A DNA stretch of 64,000 bases from Buchnera aphidicola (Mindarus abietinus) (lineage in GTDB: Bacteria > Pseudomonadota > Gammaproteobacteria > Enterobacterales > Enterobacteriaceae): NCBI RefSeq assembly GCF_964059085.1, contig NZ_OZ060398.1, forward strand, positions 299,171 through 363,170. The letters run 5' to 3'. A program made the translations under genes and the position numbers. Shown piece by piece: positions 18,973 to 28,482 of this stretch; position 1 is the first letter of the stretch; each line of letters starts with the position of its first letter. The notes beneath the pieces are model-generated. The model worked only from the letters and a program-made list of their open reading frames with translations, had not been told where the DNA came from and did not search any database.

Positions 18973-19968
18973 ATGATCCTGTATCCTTGGTTAATACCTG
19001 CTTATAAAAAGCTTGTTTTTCAATATACTAATAATAAATTGCATCATACTATTTTAGTGAACACCATTAAAGGAATAGGAATATTTAATTTAATATGGAA
19101 ATTTAGTAAATGGCTATTATGTTTAAATAAAAAAAATGAAGAAAATTGTGAAATATGTTATGGATGCAATTTAATGAAATCTTTAAATCATCCTGATTGG
19201 TATTTTTTAAAACCAAAAAAAGATAAAAAAACTATAGATGTTGAAACATTAAGAATACTAAATGAAAAATTTTTTAAATCTGCTCAACAAGGAAAAATTA
19301 AAATTATTTGTTTTTCAAACACAGAATTTTTAAATGAATACGGAATTAATGTTTTATTAAAAATATTAGAAGAACCTCCTAAGAACACTTTTTTTTTATT
19401 AATTAATTTTAATTTTTTTAAAATTCCTTTAACTTTAAAAAGTAGATGTTTTTTATTAAATATATATGCTCCTTCAGAAAAAGATTCTTTAATTTGGTTT
19501 AAAGAAAAAAACTTTGTTATTAATGAGACACATTTTTTAACTTCTCTTAAAATATCAGAAAATGCTCCTTTAATGGCTATTAAATTAATTACAAGCAAAT
19601 TATGGACAGAAAGAATAAATTTCTATGAAAAATTAATGTATTTTATTGAAAAAAAAAAAATAATTTCGCTACTTCCTTACTTAGTTGGAAAAAATATTTT
19701 CTTTAAAATAAATTGGATTTGTTTAATTTTATTAGATGCCATGAAATGGAAATTTCATATTACAGAAAGTATATCGAATTTAGATATGATTAATATTATA
19801 AAAATAATTTCCTCTAAATATTCTTATTATACTTTAGATAAAAGCCTTCGTTTATGGATAAAATCTAGATTTTACCTACTTAATATTTTAAATATCAATC
19901 AAGAATTATTAATTTCTAAAAAATTATTAAATTGGCAATTTTTTTTAAATACTAATAAATTTAAATAA
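18973..19968 (+). CDS. holB: DNA polymerase III delta' subunit
   Basis: Clamp-loader subunit that, with delta and the DnaX subunits, opens the beta clamp. 331 residues (E. coli 334). The zinc module CEICYGCNLMKSLNHPDWY (about 56-74) matches CGHCRGCQLMQAGTHPDYY, and KILEEPPKNTFFLL (about 132-145) and LKSRC match the sensor 1 and SRC regions of clamp loaders. As in other delta' proteins there is no good Walker A motif. A run of twelve A's near 19649-19660 is in frame. Preceded by tmk and followed by tatD in the conserved order. Confidence 0.93.
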   Translation: MILYPWLIPAYKKLVFQYTNNKLHHTILVNTIKGIGIFNLIWKFSKWLLCLNKKNEENCEICYGCNLMKSLNHPDWYFLKPKKDKKTIDVETLRILNEKFFKSAQQGKIKIICFSNTEFLNEYGINVLLKILEEPPKNTFFLLINFNFFKIPLTLKSRCFLLNIYAPSEKDSLIWFKEKNFVINETHFLTSLKISENAPLMAIKLITSKLWTERINFYEKLMYFIEKKKIISLLPYLVGKNIFFKINWICLILLDAMKWKFHITESISNLDMINIIKIISSKYSYYTLDKSLRLWIKSRFYLLNILNINQELLISKKLLNWQFFLNTNKFK

Positions 19969-19980
19969 GAGAAAAAGAAT

Positions 19981-20766
19981 ATGTTTTTAATAGATTCTCA
20001 TTGTCATCTTCATAATCTAAAATTCAGAAACATAAAACATGGAATAAAAGATACTATTGAAAAAGCACAAAAAAATAATGTTAAAATGATTTTAGTAGTA
20101 TCAACTTCAATTAAAGATTATTTTTTTTCTAAAAAACATATAGGAGAACAACCTAATATTTTATATTCTTGTGGAATTCATCCAAATAATATAAAAAATA
20201 GTAAAAATAATATTAAAAAATTAGAAAATATTGTTATTAATGAAAAAATAATCGCTATAGGAGAAACTGGTCTAGATTATTTCTATCATAAAAATAATCA
20301 TTTTGAGCAAAAATTATTATTTCGTCAACACATAAAAATAGCAAAAAAATTTAAAAAACCACTTATAATTCATTGCAGAAAAGCAATACATGATATATTT
20401 GAAATATTAGAAGAAGAAAATAGTCAACCCTGTAAAGGAGTTCTACATTCTTTTACAGAAAATTATAATTCAGCTAAAAAACTAATAGATTTAGGTTTTT
20501 ATATATCATTTTCTGGAATTATTACATTTAAAAATTCTTTTTTATTAAGAGAAATTGCTAAAATTATTCCAATAGAAAAAATATTAATTGAAACTGATTC
20601 TCCTTATTTATCTCCTGAACCTTATCGAGGTAAAGAAAACCAACCTGCTTATTTATATGAAATAGCAAAATTATTAGCTAAATTAAAAAATATTGATATA
20701 GAAACATTTTCTAAACAAATAAAAAAAAATTTTTTTAAATTGTTTAATTTACCAAATGAAAAATAA
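19981..20766 (+). CDS. ycfH: TatD-family metal-dependent deoxyribonuclease (YcfH)
   Basis: A TIM-barrel metallohydrolase of the TatD family. 261 residues (E. coli YcfH 265). Metal-binding motifs are visible: DSHCHLHNL at the N terminus, GETGLDYFYH (about 93-102), IHCRKA (about 128-133), HSFTEN and IETDSPYLSPEPYRG (about 203-217). The exact substrate of YcfH is unsettled; family members degrade 3' ends of DNA and some D-aminoacyl ends. Position between holB and ptsG is as in E. coli. Confidence 0.92.
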   Translation: MFLIDSHCHLHNLKFRNIKHGIKDTIEKAQKNNVKMILVVSTSIKDYFFSKKHIGEQPNILYSCGIHPNNIKNSKNNIKKLENIVINEKIIAIGETGLDYFYHKNNHFEQKLLFRQHIKIAKKFKKPLIIHCRKAIHDIFEILEEENSQPCKGVLHSFTENYNSAKKLIDLGFYISFSGIITFKNSFLLREIAKIIPIEKILIETDSPYLSPEPYRGKENQPAYLYEIAKLLAKLKNIDIETFSKQIKKNFFKLFNLPNEK

Positions 20767-20917
20767 AAAATATAAAGATTTTGTTTTAATTAACCCAAGT
20801 TATTTCATATTTAAATAAATAATTTTATTTATTAATTATAAAAATATTTTTTATTAAAAATATTATTAATAATAACTTATCTTAAAAAATCCTGATAATA
20901 TTTAGGAGTTTTAGAAT

Positions 20918-22351
20918 ATGTTAAAAAATGCATTTGCAAATATGCAAAAAATAGGAAAATCATTAATGTTACCTGTTTCTGTGCTTCCAATTGCAGGTAT
21001 ATTGTTAGGCATAGGATCGGCTCATTTTAGTATTATTCCAAACGCAATATCTAATATTATGGCAGAAGCAGGAGGATCTGTTTTCTCTAATATGCCTTTA
21101 ATTTTTGCAATTGGAGTTGCACTAGGATTTACTAAAAATGACGGAGTAGCTGCTTTAGCAGCTGTAATAGCCTATGGAATAATGATAAAAACATTATCCG
21201 TAGCAATACCTATTTTTTCAGTTATGAAAATAATTAAAATTTCCCAAGAAAATCTTATAGATACAGGAATATTTGGAGGTATTATCGCAGGTTCAATTGC
21301 CGCTTCCATGTTTAATTTATTTTACCAAATTCAACTTCCAGAATATTTAGGTTTCTTTGCAGGAAAAAGATTTGTTCCTATTATTTCTGGATTAATATCA
21401 ATTTTTGTTGGATTGTTACTATCTTTAATTTGGCCACCTATTGGCAATACTATACAGAATTTTTCTGAATGGGCAGCTTATCAAAATCCTATATTTGCAT
21501 TTGGAATGTATGGATTTGTTGAAAGAATTCTAGTACCAATTGGATTACACCATATCTGGAATGTACCATTCCAAATGCAAATAGGAGAATATACCAATTC
21601 AATTGGACAAACTTTTCATGGAGATGTTGCAAGATATATGGCAGGAGATAACTCTGCTGGAAAACTTTCGGGAGGATTCTTATTTAAAATGTATGGTTTA
21701 CCAGGAGCAGCTTTAGCTATTTGGAATACTGCTAAAGCAGAAAATAAAATCAAAATAGGAAGTATAATGCTATCTGGTATGTTAACAGCTTTTTTAACTG
21801 GTATAACTGAACCTATAGAATTTTCATTTTTATTAACAGCTCCTATATTATATATAATACATTCCGTATTAGCGGGATTATCATTTCCAATATGTATTTT
21901 ACTAGATATGAGAGCAGGAAACAGTTTTTCTCATGGATTAATAGATTTTATTATCTTAAGTGGACACGGAAATAATATTTGGATGTTTCCATTAATAGGT
22001 TTATTATATGGTTTATTATATTATTGTATTTTTTACATTTTAATTAAAAAATTAAATTTAAAAACACCTGGAAGAGAAAAATCTGAAAATATATTAAATA
22101 ATCTCAGTAATTCTGAACTGGCTCCGTACTTAGTCAAAGCATTAGGTGGGAAAAAAAATATAACGAATTTAGATGCTTGTATTACTCGTCTTCGTATTTC
22201 TGTTTTAAATACGTCAAATGTAGACGTATCTCAATTAAAAAAGATTGGCGCTGTTGGAGTATTTGTTTCAGGATTAGGTGTACAAGCAGTTTTTGGAACG
22301 AAGTCGGACAACTTAAAAACTGAAATGGAAAATTATATTAAAAAAAATTAA
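20918..22351 (+). CDS. ptsG: PTS glucose transporter IIBC component
   Basis: Inner-membrane permease that imports and phosphorylates glucose, taking phosphate from EIIA-Glc (crr, not in this window). 477 residues, same as E. coli. The IIC domain has about eight to ten hydrophobic segments (about 1-380), including [12 protein letters not shown], the sugar-binding GITEPIE signature. The IIB domain follows with the phosphorylated cysteine in [12 protein letters not shown] (about 421) and ends [18 protein letters not shown] good ribosome-binding site (TTAGGAG) precedes the ATG. The IIA domain is absent, as normal for PtsG. Confidence 0.97.
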   Translation: MLKNAFANMQKIGKSLMLPVSVLPIAGILLGIGSAHFSIIPNAISNIMAEAGGSVFSNMPLIFAIGVALGFTKNDGVAALAAVIAYGIMIKTLSVAIPIFSVMKIIKISQENLIDTGIFGGIIAGSIAASMFNLFYQIQLPEYLGFFAGKRFVPIISGLISIFVGLLLSLIWPPIGNTIQNFSEWAAYQNPIFAFGMYGFVERILVPIGLHHIWNVPFQMQIGEYTNSIGQTFHGDVARYMAGDNSAGKLSGGFLFKMYGLPGAALAIWNTAKAENKIKIGSIMLSGMLTAFLTGITEPIEFSFLLTAPILYIIHSVLAGLSFPICILLDMRAGNSFSHGLIDFIILSGHGNNIWMFPLIGLLYGLLYYCIFYILIKKLNLKTPGREKSENILNNLSNSELAPYLVKALGGKKNITNLDACITRLRISVLNTSNVDVSQLKKIGAVGVFVSGLGVQAVFGTKSDNLKTEMENYIKKN

Positions 22352-22360
22352 TTTTTTACT

Positions 22361-22396
22361 AAATTAAGGAGAGTGAAATTCAACTCTTCTTAATTT
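22361..22396 (+). terminator. hairpin between ptsG and hinT
   Basis: Arms AAATTAAGGAGAGT (22361-22374) and ACTCTTCTTAATTT (22383-22396) pair over 14 positions with one G-U, enclosing an 8 nt loop, ten bases past the ptsG stop. No clear U-tract follows, so it may only partly end transcription before hinT or stabilise the ptsG mRNA. Confidence 0.55.
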
Positions 22397-22429
22397 AAAA
22401 TCAAAAATTAAAAATTTGGGAAAAAATAT

Positions 22430-22771
22430 ATGAAAGAAAATAATATTTTTCAAAAAATTATAAATAAAAAAATACCAGCGGATATTTTATATCAAGATGA
22501 AAAAGTTACTGTTTTTTCGGATATCAATCCAAAAGCACCAGTACATTTTCTTGTTATTCCAAATAAAATTATTACTTCTTTAAATAAAATAGAAAAAAAA
22601 GATAAAAATTTAGTTTTTCATATGTTAAATATAGCAATATTAATTGCAAAGAAAAAAAAAATTTATAATACAGGTTACAGATTAATTATTAATTGTAATA
22701 ATCATGCAGGTCAAGAAATAAATCATTTACATATTCATGTATTAGGTGGTAAAAGATTAAAATCTATCTAA
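22430..22771 (+). CDS. hinT: HIT-family purine nucleoside phosphoramidase HinT
   Basis: Hydrolyses adenosine phosphoramidates and acyl-AMPs. 113 residues (E. coli 119). Begins MKENNIFQKIINKKIPADILYQDEK split over the conserved N-terminus, and ends with the histidine triad HLHIHVLGG (about 99-107), preceded by NHAGQEI. The C-terminal tail beyond GGKRL is short. It converges on asnS. Confidence 0.95.
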   Translation: MKENNIFQKIINKKIPADILYQDEKVTVFSDINPKAPVHFLVIPNKIITSLNKIEKKDKNLVFHMLNIAILIAKKKKIYNTGYRLIINCNNHAGQEINHLHIHVLGGKRLKSI

Positions 22772-22896
22772 AAATTATTAATTTAATAAAATTATTTTGT
22801 TTCTACTCTTGATCTTGTCCATATATAAATTTTTAATATTAATATAAAAAATATTTTTTATAATTAATAAAATTTTAAAATTTGATTTTTTTTTAA

Positions 22897-24294
22897 TTAA
22901 AAATCACTGTTTCGAACAGTTCTAGGAAAAGGGATAACGTCTCTGATGTTATCTATTCCTGTAATATATTGTAATAAACGTTCAAATCCTAATCCAAAAC
23001 CAGAGTGAGGAACTGTTCCATACCGTCGTAAATCTCTATACCACCAGTAATTTTCTTTTTTTAATTTTAATTCTGCTAATCGATTATCCAATATAAATAA
23101 TCGTTCTTCTCTTTGAGATCCACCAATAATTTCCCCGATTCCTGGAACTAACATATCCATGCTAGCAACAGTTTTATTATCATTATTTAATCGCATATAA
23201 AAAGCTTTTATTTCTTTAGGAAAATTTTTTATCATGACAGGAGAATTAAAATATTTATCTACTATATATTTTTCATGTTCTATACTTAGATCTAATCCAA
23301 AAAAAATAGGCTGAGAAAAATTATTTTCAATTTTTTTAAGAATATCGATAATTTCCGAATATTCAACTTCAATAATTTTTTCATTTAAATTTTTTTCTAA
23401 TTTTTCAATTATTTTTAATTTATATTTTTTTTCAAAAAAAATAATTTCCGGTAAGCAATTTTTTAAAACTTGATTTATTGAAAATTTAAAAATTTCTTCT
23501 ATTAATTTAGATAAATCAAAAAGATTAGAAAATGATGTTTCAACTTCTAACATCCAAAATTCTGATACATGACGTTTAGTATTAGAATTTTCAGCACGAA
23601 AAGTAGGACCAAAAGTATATACTTTTGACATAGCACAAGCATAAGTTTCTGCTGTTAACTGTCCTGAAACGGTTAGAAAAGTTTCTTTTCCAAAAAAATC
23701 TTTAGAAAAATCAACTTCCCCTAATTTTTTTTTAGGAATTTTTTGAAAATCAAAAGTAGATACTCTAAACATAGAACCTGCTCCTTCTGCATTTATAGCA
23801 GTAATAATTGGAGTAGGAACCCAATAATATTTTTTTTTATTTAAAAAAGTATGTAAAGCGTGAAATAAACAATTTCTAATTTTATTTATGGCTGTAAAAA
23901 AATTACTTCTTGTTCTTAAATGAGGTATGGATCGAAGATATTCATTAGTATGTTTTTTTAAAGATAAAGGATAAGTTTCAGGGTTTTCAATCCATCCTAT
24001 AACTTTTATATCATCAGCATATATTTCATTTTCTTGTTTTTTTCCATAAGAACTAACTAATTTTCCTTTTACAATAATTGAACATCCGGTAGTTAAACTT
24101 AATATTTCTTTTTTATAATTAGATAATCTTTTTTCTGCAATTATTTGAATCGGAGATAAATGAGAACCATCGTATAAATGAATAAAAGAAATTCCTATTT
24201 TTGAACTTCGTTTGCTTCGAACCCAACCCTTAATAGTAATACTGCTATTAAGTTTTATTTTTTTTTGATAGATATCCGATACAGAAACTAACAT
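22897..24294 (-). CDS. asnS: asparaginyl-tRNA synthetase
   Basis: Class IIb synthetase charging tRNA-Asn. 465 residues (E. coli 466). OB-fold anticodon-binding domain at about 15-100 (VRSKRSSKIGISFIHLYDGS), class II motif 2 around FRAENSNTKRHVSEFWMLEVE split near 220-240, motif 3 GFGLGFERLLQYITGI (about 430-445), and the closing PFPRTVRN. Downstream of, and convergent with, hinT. Alone in its transcription unit as far as I can see. Confidence 0.97.
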   Translation of the reverse strand: MLVSVSDIYQKKIKLNSSITIKGWVRSKRSSKIGISFIHLYDGSHLSPIQIIAEKRLSNYKKEILSLTTGCSIIVKGKLVSSYGKKQENEIYADDIKVIGWIENPETYPLSLKKHTNEYLRSIPHLRTRSNFFTAINKIRNCLFHALHTFLNKKKYYWVPTPIITAINAEGAGSMFRVSTFDFQKIPKKKLGEVDFSKDFFGKETFLTVSGQLTAETYACAMSKVYTFGPTFRAENSNTKRHVSEFWMLEVETSFSNLFDLSKLIEEIFKFSINQVLKNCLPEIIFFEKKYKLKIIEKLEKNLNEKIIEVEYSEIIDILKKIENNFSQPIFFGLDLSIEHEKYIVDKYFNSPVMIKNFPKEIKAFYMRLNNDNKTVASMDMLVPGIGEIIGGSQREERLFILDNRLAELKLKKENYWWYRDLRRYGTVPHSGFGLGFERLLQYITGIDNIRDVIPFPRTVRNSDF

Positions 24295-24425
24295 TTTTAA
24301 TTATTTCCTATTAAAATAAATTAAATTTATTTATTAAATAAATCTTTTCTCTAAAACATACAGTTTTTTAACACTATTTTTTTAAATTAAAAATCAATAA
24401 ATTAATTTTTAATTCAACAATAATA

Positions 24426-25367
24426 TTAAATTCCTATTTTTCTTTTACATGTTAAAGAACAACAATTATTAAATTTTTTCAAACAATCTGAACATTGAAG
24501 CATTAGCATATGACAAGAATTATTTTGACAATTTGTATATGAATCACATAAAGCATGACAATTTTTACAATTTGATAAAACATCTTTTGTGATTCTTTCC
24601 CCCATTCTTAAATCAAAAACAAAATTTTTTCCTTTGAAAAGTATAGGTAAATTATTCAATTTAGCATCTTTAACATATCCTATAATCCCATTTTTAATTT
24701 GATACACATTATTAAAACCATTATAGCTTAACCAAGCTGCTACTTTTTCGCAACGAATACCGCCTGTGCAATATAAAATTATATTTTTTTTCTTAAAAGA
24801 ACATAAATAATTTGTTATTAATTTTATTTGTTCTCTAAAAGTACTTCCAGGTAATTTAATTGCATTTTCAAAATAACCAATTTTATGTTCATAATTGTTT
24901 CTTACATCTACTAATAAAGTATTTTTTTTTTTGAACATTTCATTTACTTCTGTAGCATTTAAATATTTCTTAAAAGAATTTATAAAAAAATTTTTATTTG
25001 AAATACCATCAGATACAATTTTTTTTCTTATCTTAACTGTTAAAACCCAGAAAGATTTTCTTTCATTAAAAATACTCTTATTAAGGTATATATTTCTAAA
25101 ATTTTGATCTATTTTTTTTAAAAATCTTTTTATTGTATGAAAATAAAAAATAGGGACATTAATTTGTGCATTAATTCCTTCATTAGAAATATAAATTCTT
25201 CCAAAAATTTTTAGTTTATTAAAATTAACATAAATTAAATTTCTAAAATTAATGAGATCTTTAATAAAAAAATATTTATAAAAGGAAAGTGTAACTCGTT
25301 TAACATCGTCAGCTAACATTTTTTTTCTTAATGTTTTTCTAGATTCAACATTATATAAATTAGGCAT
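24426..25367 (-). CDS. trhO: tRNA uridine 34 hydroxylase, rhodanese-like (TrhO)
   Basis: Oxygen-dependent formation of 5-hydroxyuridine at wobble U34 of tRNA (YceA family). 313 residues (E. coli 350). The N-terminal ferredoxin-like region has GRIYISNEGINAQI (about 56-69). The rhodanese domain carries the active cysteine in LYCTGGIRCEKVAAWL (about 198-213) and a C-terminal set of about ten cysteines (CKNCHALCDSYTNC and later pairs), typical of this family. The N-terminal segment is shortened relative to E. coli. It lies between asnS and valS on the same strand, each with its own spacer. Confidence 0.92.
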   Translation of the reverse strand: MPNLYNVESRKTLRKKMLADDVKRVTLSFYKYFFIKDLINFRNLIYVNFNKLKIFGRIYISNEGINAQINVPIFYFHTIKRFLKKIDQNFRNIYLNKSIFNERKSFWVLTVKIRKKIVSDGISNKNFFINSFKKYLNATEVNEMFKKKNTLLVDVRNNYEHKIGYFENAIKLPGSTFREQIKLITNYLCSFKKKNIILYCTGGIRCEKVAAWLSYNGFNNVYQIKNGIIGYVKDAKLNNLPILFKGKNFVFDLRMGERITKDVLSNCKNCHALCDSYTNCQNNSCHMLMLQCSDCLKKFNNCCSLTCKRKIGI

Positions 25368-25525
25368 AATAAAAAATTATCCTTATAATCAATTAAATTT
25401 AATTTTAATAATTTTTTTATGAAAAAACTATATTTTAAATATCCTATTCAAACAATAAATAATTAATAATTAATAATAAGTTGTAAATAATTAAATTTAT
25501 GAAAAATATTAATTAAATCTATATT

Positions 25526-28381
25526 TTAAATTTTTAAAACTAATTTTTTATAATTTAATAAATCATTTCTTTCTATTTTTAATAAAGAAAGTATTTTTTT
25601 ATTCTTTTTTACAATTATTAAAGGAGCGTATAAAAGAAAATTTTTATTTTTTAACTGAGATTTTATTTTTTCAATTTTTAATTCTATTTTTTTTAATTTA
25701 ATTTTAGTTGCTGATAATTCTAAATTTTTATCAATTAACCCTGTAATTGGAATTATTATTTCTGTATTATCAATATTTTTTTTAATAGAAATAGGAATAT
25801 TTTTATTTGAAAATAAAATTTTTATGCTTTTTATTCCTAACATATTAAATATATAATTTTTATGTTCTTTAATAATTGATTTAATACAATCATTAGGATT
25901 ATAAAACATTACAGAAATTAAAACATTTTTAGATAATTTCATAGAAAAACGAACTTTTCTAATGATAGATATAATTTTTTTTATATATGAAACATACAAA
26001 GTGGATTTCTCATCTATTTTAATAGAATTAAATTTAGGGAAATTAGATATCATAATAGAACGGGGACTTAATTTGAGAATTTTTTTTACTTTTATCCAAA
26101 TGCTTTCAGTAATAAAAGGAATAATTGGGTGAGAAAGTCTTAGAATAGATTCTAAAACTTTAATTAAAGTCTGAAAGTTACCTATTTTATCTTCTTTAGA
26201 ACCATATTTTATAGTTATTTTAGAAAATTCTAGATACCAATCACAAAATTGATTCCAAATAAAATCATATATTAAATTTGCAGCAATATCAAAACGATAT
26301 GTTTTTAATGCCTGGGTAAATAACTTAACAGTTGTATAAAATTCTGAAATTATCCATTTATCTATAACAGATAAAAAATTTTTTTTATCATAATTATTTT
26401 CTAAATTTTTAATATGAAAAAAAATAAATTTACTTGCGTTCCATAATTTATTACAAAAATTTTTATAACCGTAAAGACGATTCATATCCCAATTAATTTC
26501 TCTATTCATAGATGCTAGTGCCGTACAGGTAAATCGTAAAGCATCAGTTCCAACACCTTTTATTCCATAAGGAAATTCTTTTTTAGTGAGTTCTGTTATT
26601 TTTTCTAATAAGTTAGATTTAAGTAATTTTTTTGTTCTTTTAATAATTAAGTCATTCAAGGAGATACCATCTATCATATCTATTGGATCAATGACATTTC
26701 CTTTAGATTTAGACATTTTTTCTCCTGATTCATCTCTTATTAATCCTGTTATATATACTTTTTTAAAAGGAACCTGGGGAACATTTTCTTTATTTTTAAT
26801 AAAATACATTGTTAACATGATCATTCTAGCAATCCAAAAAAAAATAATATCAAAACCACTGACTAAAACATTTGTCGGATGAAAATTATCTAATTCTGCG
26901 GATGAATTAGGCCATCCCAATGAAGCGAAACTCCATAAAGCTGAGGAAAACCAAGTATCTAGTACATCTTTATCCTGAAATAAATATAATTTATTTGAAA
27001 GATTATACTTTTCTCTTACATCTTTTTCATTATATCCTGTATAAATATTATTTTTTTTATCATACCAAATTGGTATTCTATGTCCCCACCACAACTGACG
27101 AGAAATACACCAATCTTTAATATTATTCATCCAAGAAAAGTACAATTTTTTGTATTGAGAAGGTATAAACTGAATTTTTTCTTTTTTAACAGCATCTATC
27201 GCTATCTTTGATAATTTATCAGTTTTTAAATACCACTGATTAGTTAAAATAGGCTCTATTATAACATTGCTTCTATCTCCTACTGGAACAGTATATTCAT
27301 AATATTTTATGTCTTCTAATAAATTATTCTTTTGAATTTCTATAATTATTTTTTTTCGAGCTAAATTTTTATCTAAATTTCTAAATTTTTCAGGTATATA
27401 CGAATTACTTACTTTTATTTTTTTCCCTTTTACATCATATACATTCGCTATATTACATGTTCTTCCTTCAAGTGTAAAAATATTGATTAATGGTAAATTA
27501 TGAGAAACTGCTATTTCATAATCCATAAAGTCATGAGCAGGAGTAATTTTCACACATCCCGTGCCCTTTTTAATATCAATTCTTTTATCTGAAATTATAG
27601 AAATTACTCTTTTAGTCAATGGAATAAAAACTTTTTTTCCTACGTATTTTTTATATCTTTTATCATCTGGATTAACAGCTATTGCTGTATCTCCAAACAA
27701 TGTCTCTGGCCTTGTTGTTGCAACAACTAAATATTTTTTTTTTAATATTTGCTTCTCTTCAGGAACAAAAAAATACTTTAAATACCACATTTTTCCTTTA
27801 ATAGATTTATTATTAATTTCTAAATCAGAGATAACTGTTTTTAATTTTGAATCCCAATTAGATAAGCATTTTTTTTTATAAATTAATTTTCTTTCATAAA
27901 GAAAAATAAATGATTTTCTTACAGCAATCTTCATGCCTTTATCTAAACTAAACCTTTCACTCGACCAATCTACTGAGCTTCCTAAACGACGTATTTGACT
28001 AGAAATTTGATCATGTGATTGCTTCTTCCATTTCCAAATCTCATTAACAAAACTCTTTCTTCCTAAATACTGACGTGTTATTTTTGAATCCTTAGAATAT
28101 AATTCACGTTCTACTATTGTTTGTGTAGCGATACCAGCATGATCAGTTCCTATTTTCCATAATGTATTCTTTCCTCTCATTCGATTATATCGAATTAAAA
28201 TATCCATTATAGTTTGTTGAAAAGCATGTCCTAAATGTAAACTTCCTGTTATATTAGGTGGAGGCATAATTATACAAAAATTTTTTTTATTTTTATCATT
28301 AGTTGGTTTAAAAAAATTATTTTTCTCCCAAAAGCAGTATATTTCTTTTTCAATACTTTTAGGATCATATTGTTTATTCAT
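25526..28381 (-). CDS. valS: valyl-tRNA synthetase
   Basis: Class I synthetase charging tRNA-Val. 951 residues, same as E. coli. HIGH motif in PPPNITGSLHLGHAF (about 41-55), editing (CP1) domain including TTRPETLFGDTAIAVNP and KITPAHDFMDYE, KMSKS motif in GEKMSKSKGNVIDP (about 554-567), alpha-helical anticodon domain (about 680-800) and a C-terminal lysine-rich coiled coil (about 880-950) that contacts tRNA. The first of a leftward pair with no gene overlap; pepA lies upstream, as in E. coli pepA-holC-valS but with holC absent. Confidence 0.97.
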   Translation of the reverse strand: MNKQYDPKSIEKEIYCFWEKNNFFKPTNDKNKKNFCIIMPPPNITGSLHLGHAFQQTIMDILIRYNRMRGKNTLWKIGTDHAGIATQTIVERELYSKDSKITRQYLGRKSFVNEIWKWKKQSHDQISSQIRRLGSSVDWSSERFSLDKGMKIAVRKSFIFLYERKLIYKKKCLSNWDSKLKTVISDLEINNKSIKGKMWYLKYFFVPEEKQILKKKYLVVATTRPETLFGDTAIAVNPDDKRYKKYVGKKVFIPLTKRVISIISDKRIDIKKGTGCVKITPAHDFMDYEIAVSHNLPLINIFTLEGRTCNIANVYDVKGKKIKVSNSYIPEKFRNLDKNLARKKIIIEIQKNNLLEDIKYYEYTVPVGDRSNVIIEPILTNQWYLKTDKLSKIAIDAVKKEKIQFIPSQYKKLYFSWMNNIKDWCISRQLWWGHRIPIWYDKKNNIYTGYNEKDVREKYNLSNKLYLFQDKDVLDTWFSSALWSFASLGWPNSSAELDNFHPTNVLVSGFDIIFFWIARMIMLTMYFIKNKENVPQVPFKKVYITGLIRDESGEKMSKSKGNVIDPIDMIDGISLNDLIIKRTKKLLKSNLLEKITELTKKEFPYGIKGVGTDALRFTCTALASMNREINWDMNRLYGYKNFCNKLWNASKFIFFHIKNLENNYDKKNFLSVIDKWIISEFYTTVKLFTQALKTYRFDIAANLIYDFIWNQFCDWYLEFSKITIKYGSKEDKIGNFQTLIKVLESILRLSHPIIPFITESIWIKVKKILKLSPRSIMISNFPKFNSIKIDEKSTLYVSYIKKIISIIRKVRFSMKLSKNVLISVMFYNPNDCIKSIIKEHKNYIFNMLGIKSIKILFSNKNIPISIKKNIDNTEIIIPITGLIDKNLELSATKIKLKKIELKIEKIKSQLKNKNFLLYAPLIIVKKNKKILSLLKIERNDLLNYKKLVLKI

Positions 28382-28482
28382 GTTAAAAACCTTTAACTTT
28401 TATTAAAATTTTTTTATAAAAACTAAAAAAAATTATAAAAAAATAATAATATTAAATTTAAGTAATTAATTTATTTTGATTT

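Noticed and set aside
19649..19660. Frameshift in holB at A12
   Set aside because: The reading frame is intact across it and the protein is full length.
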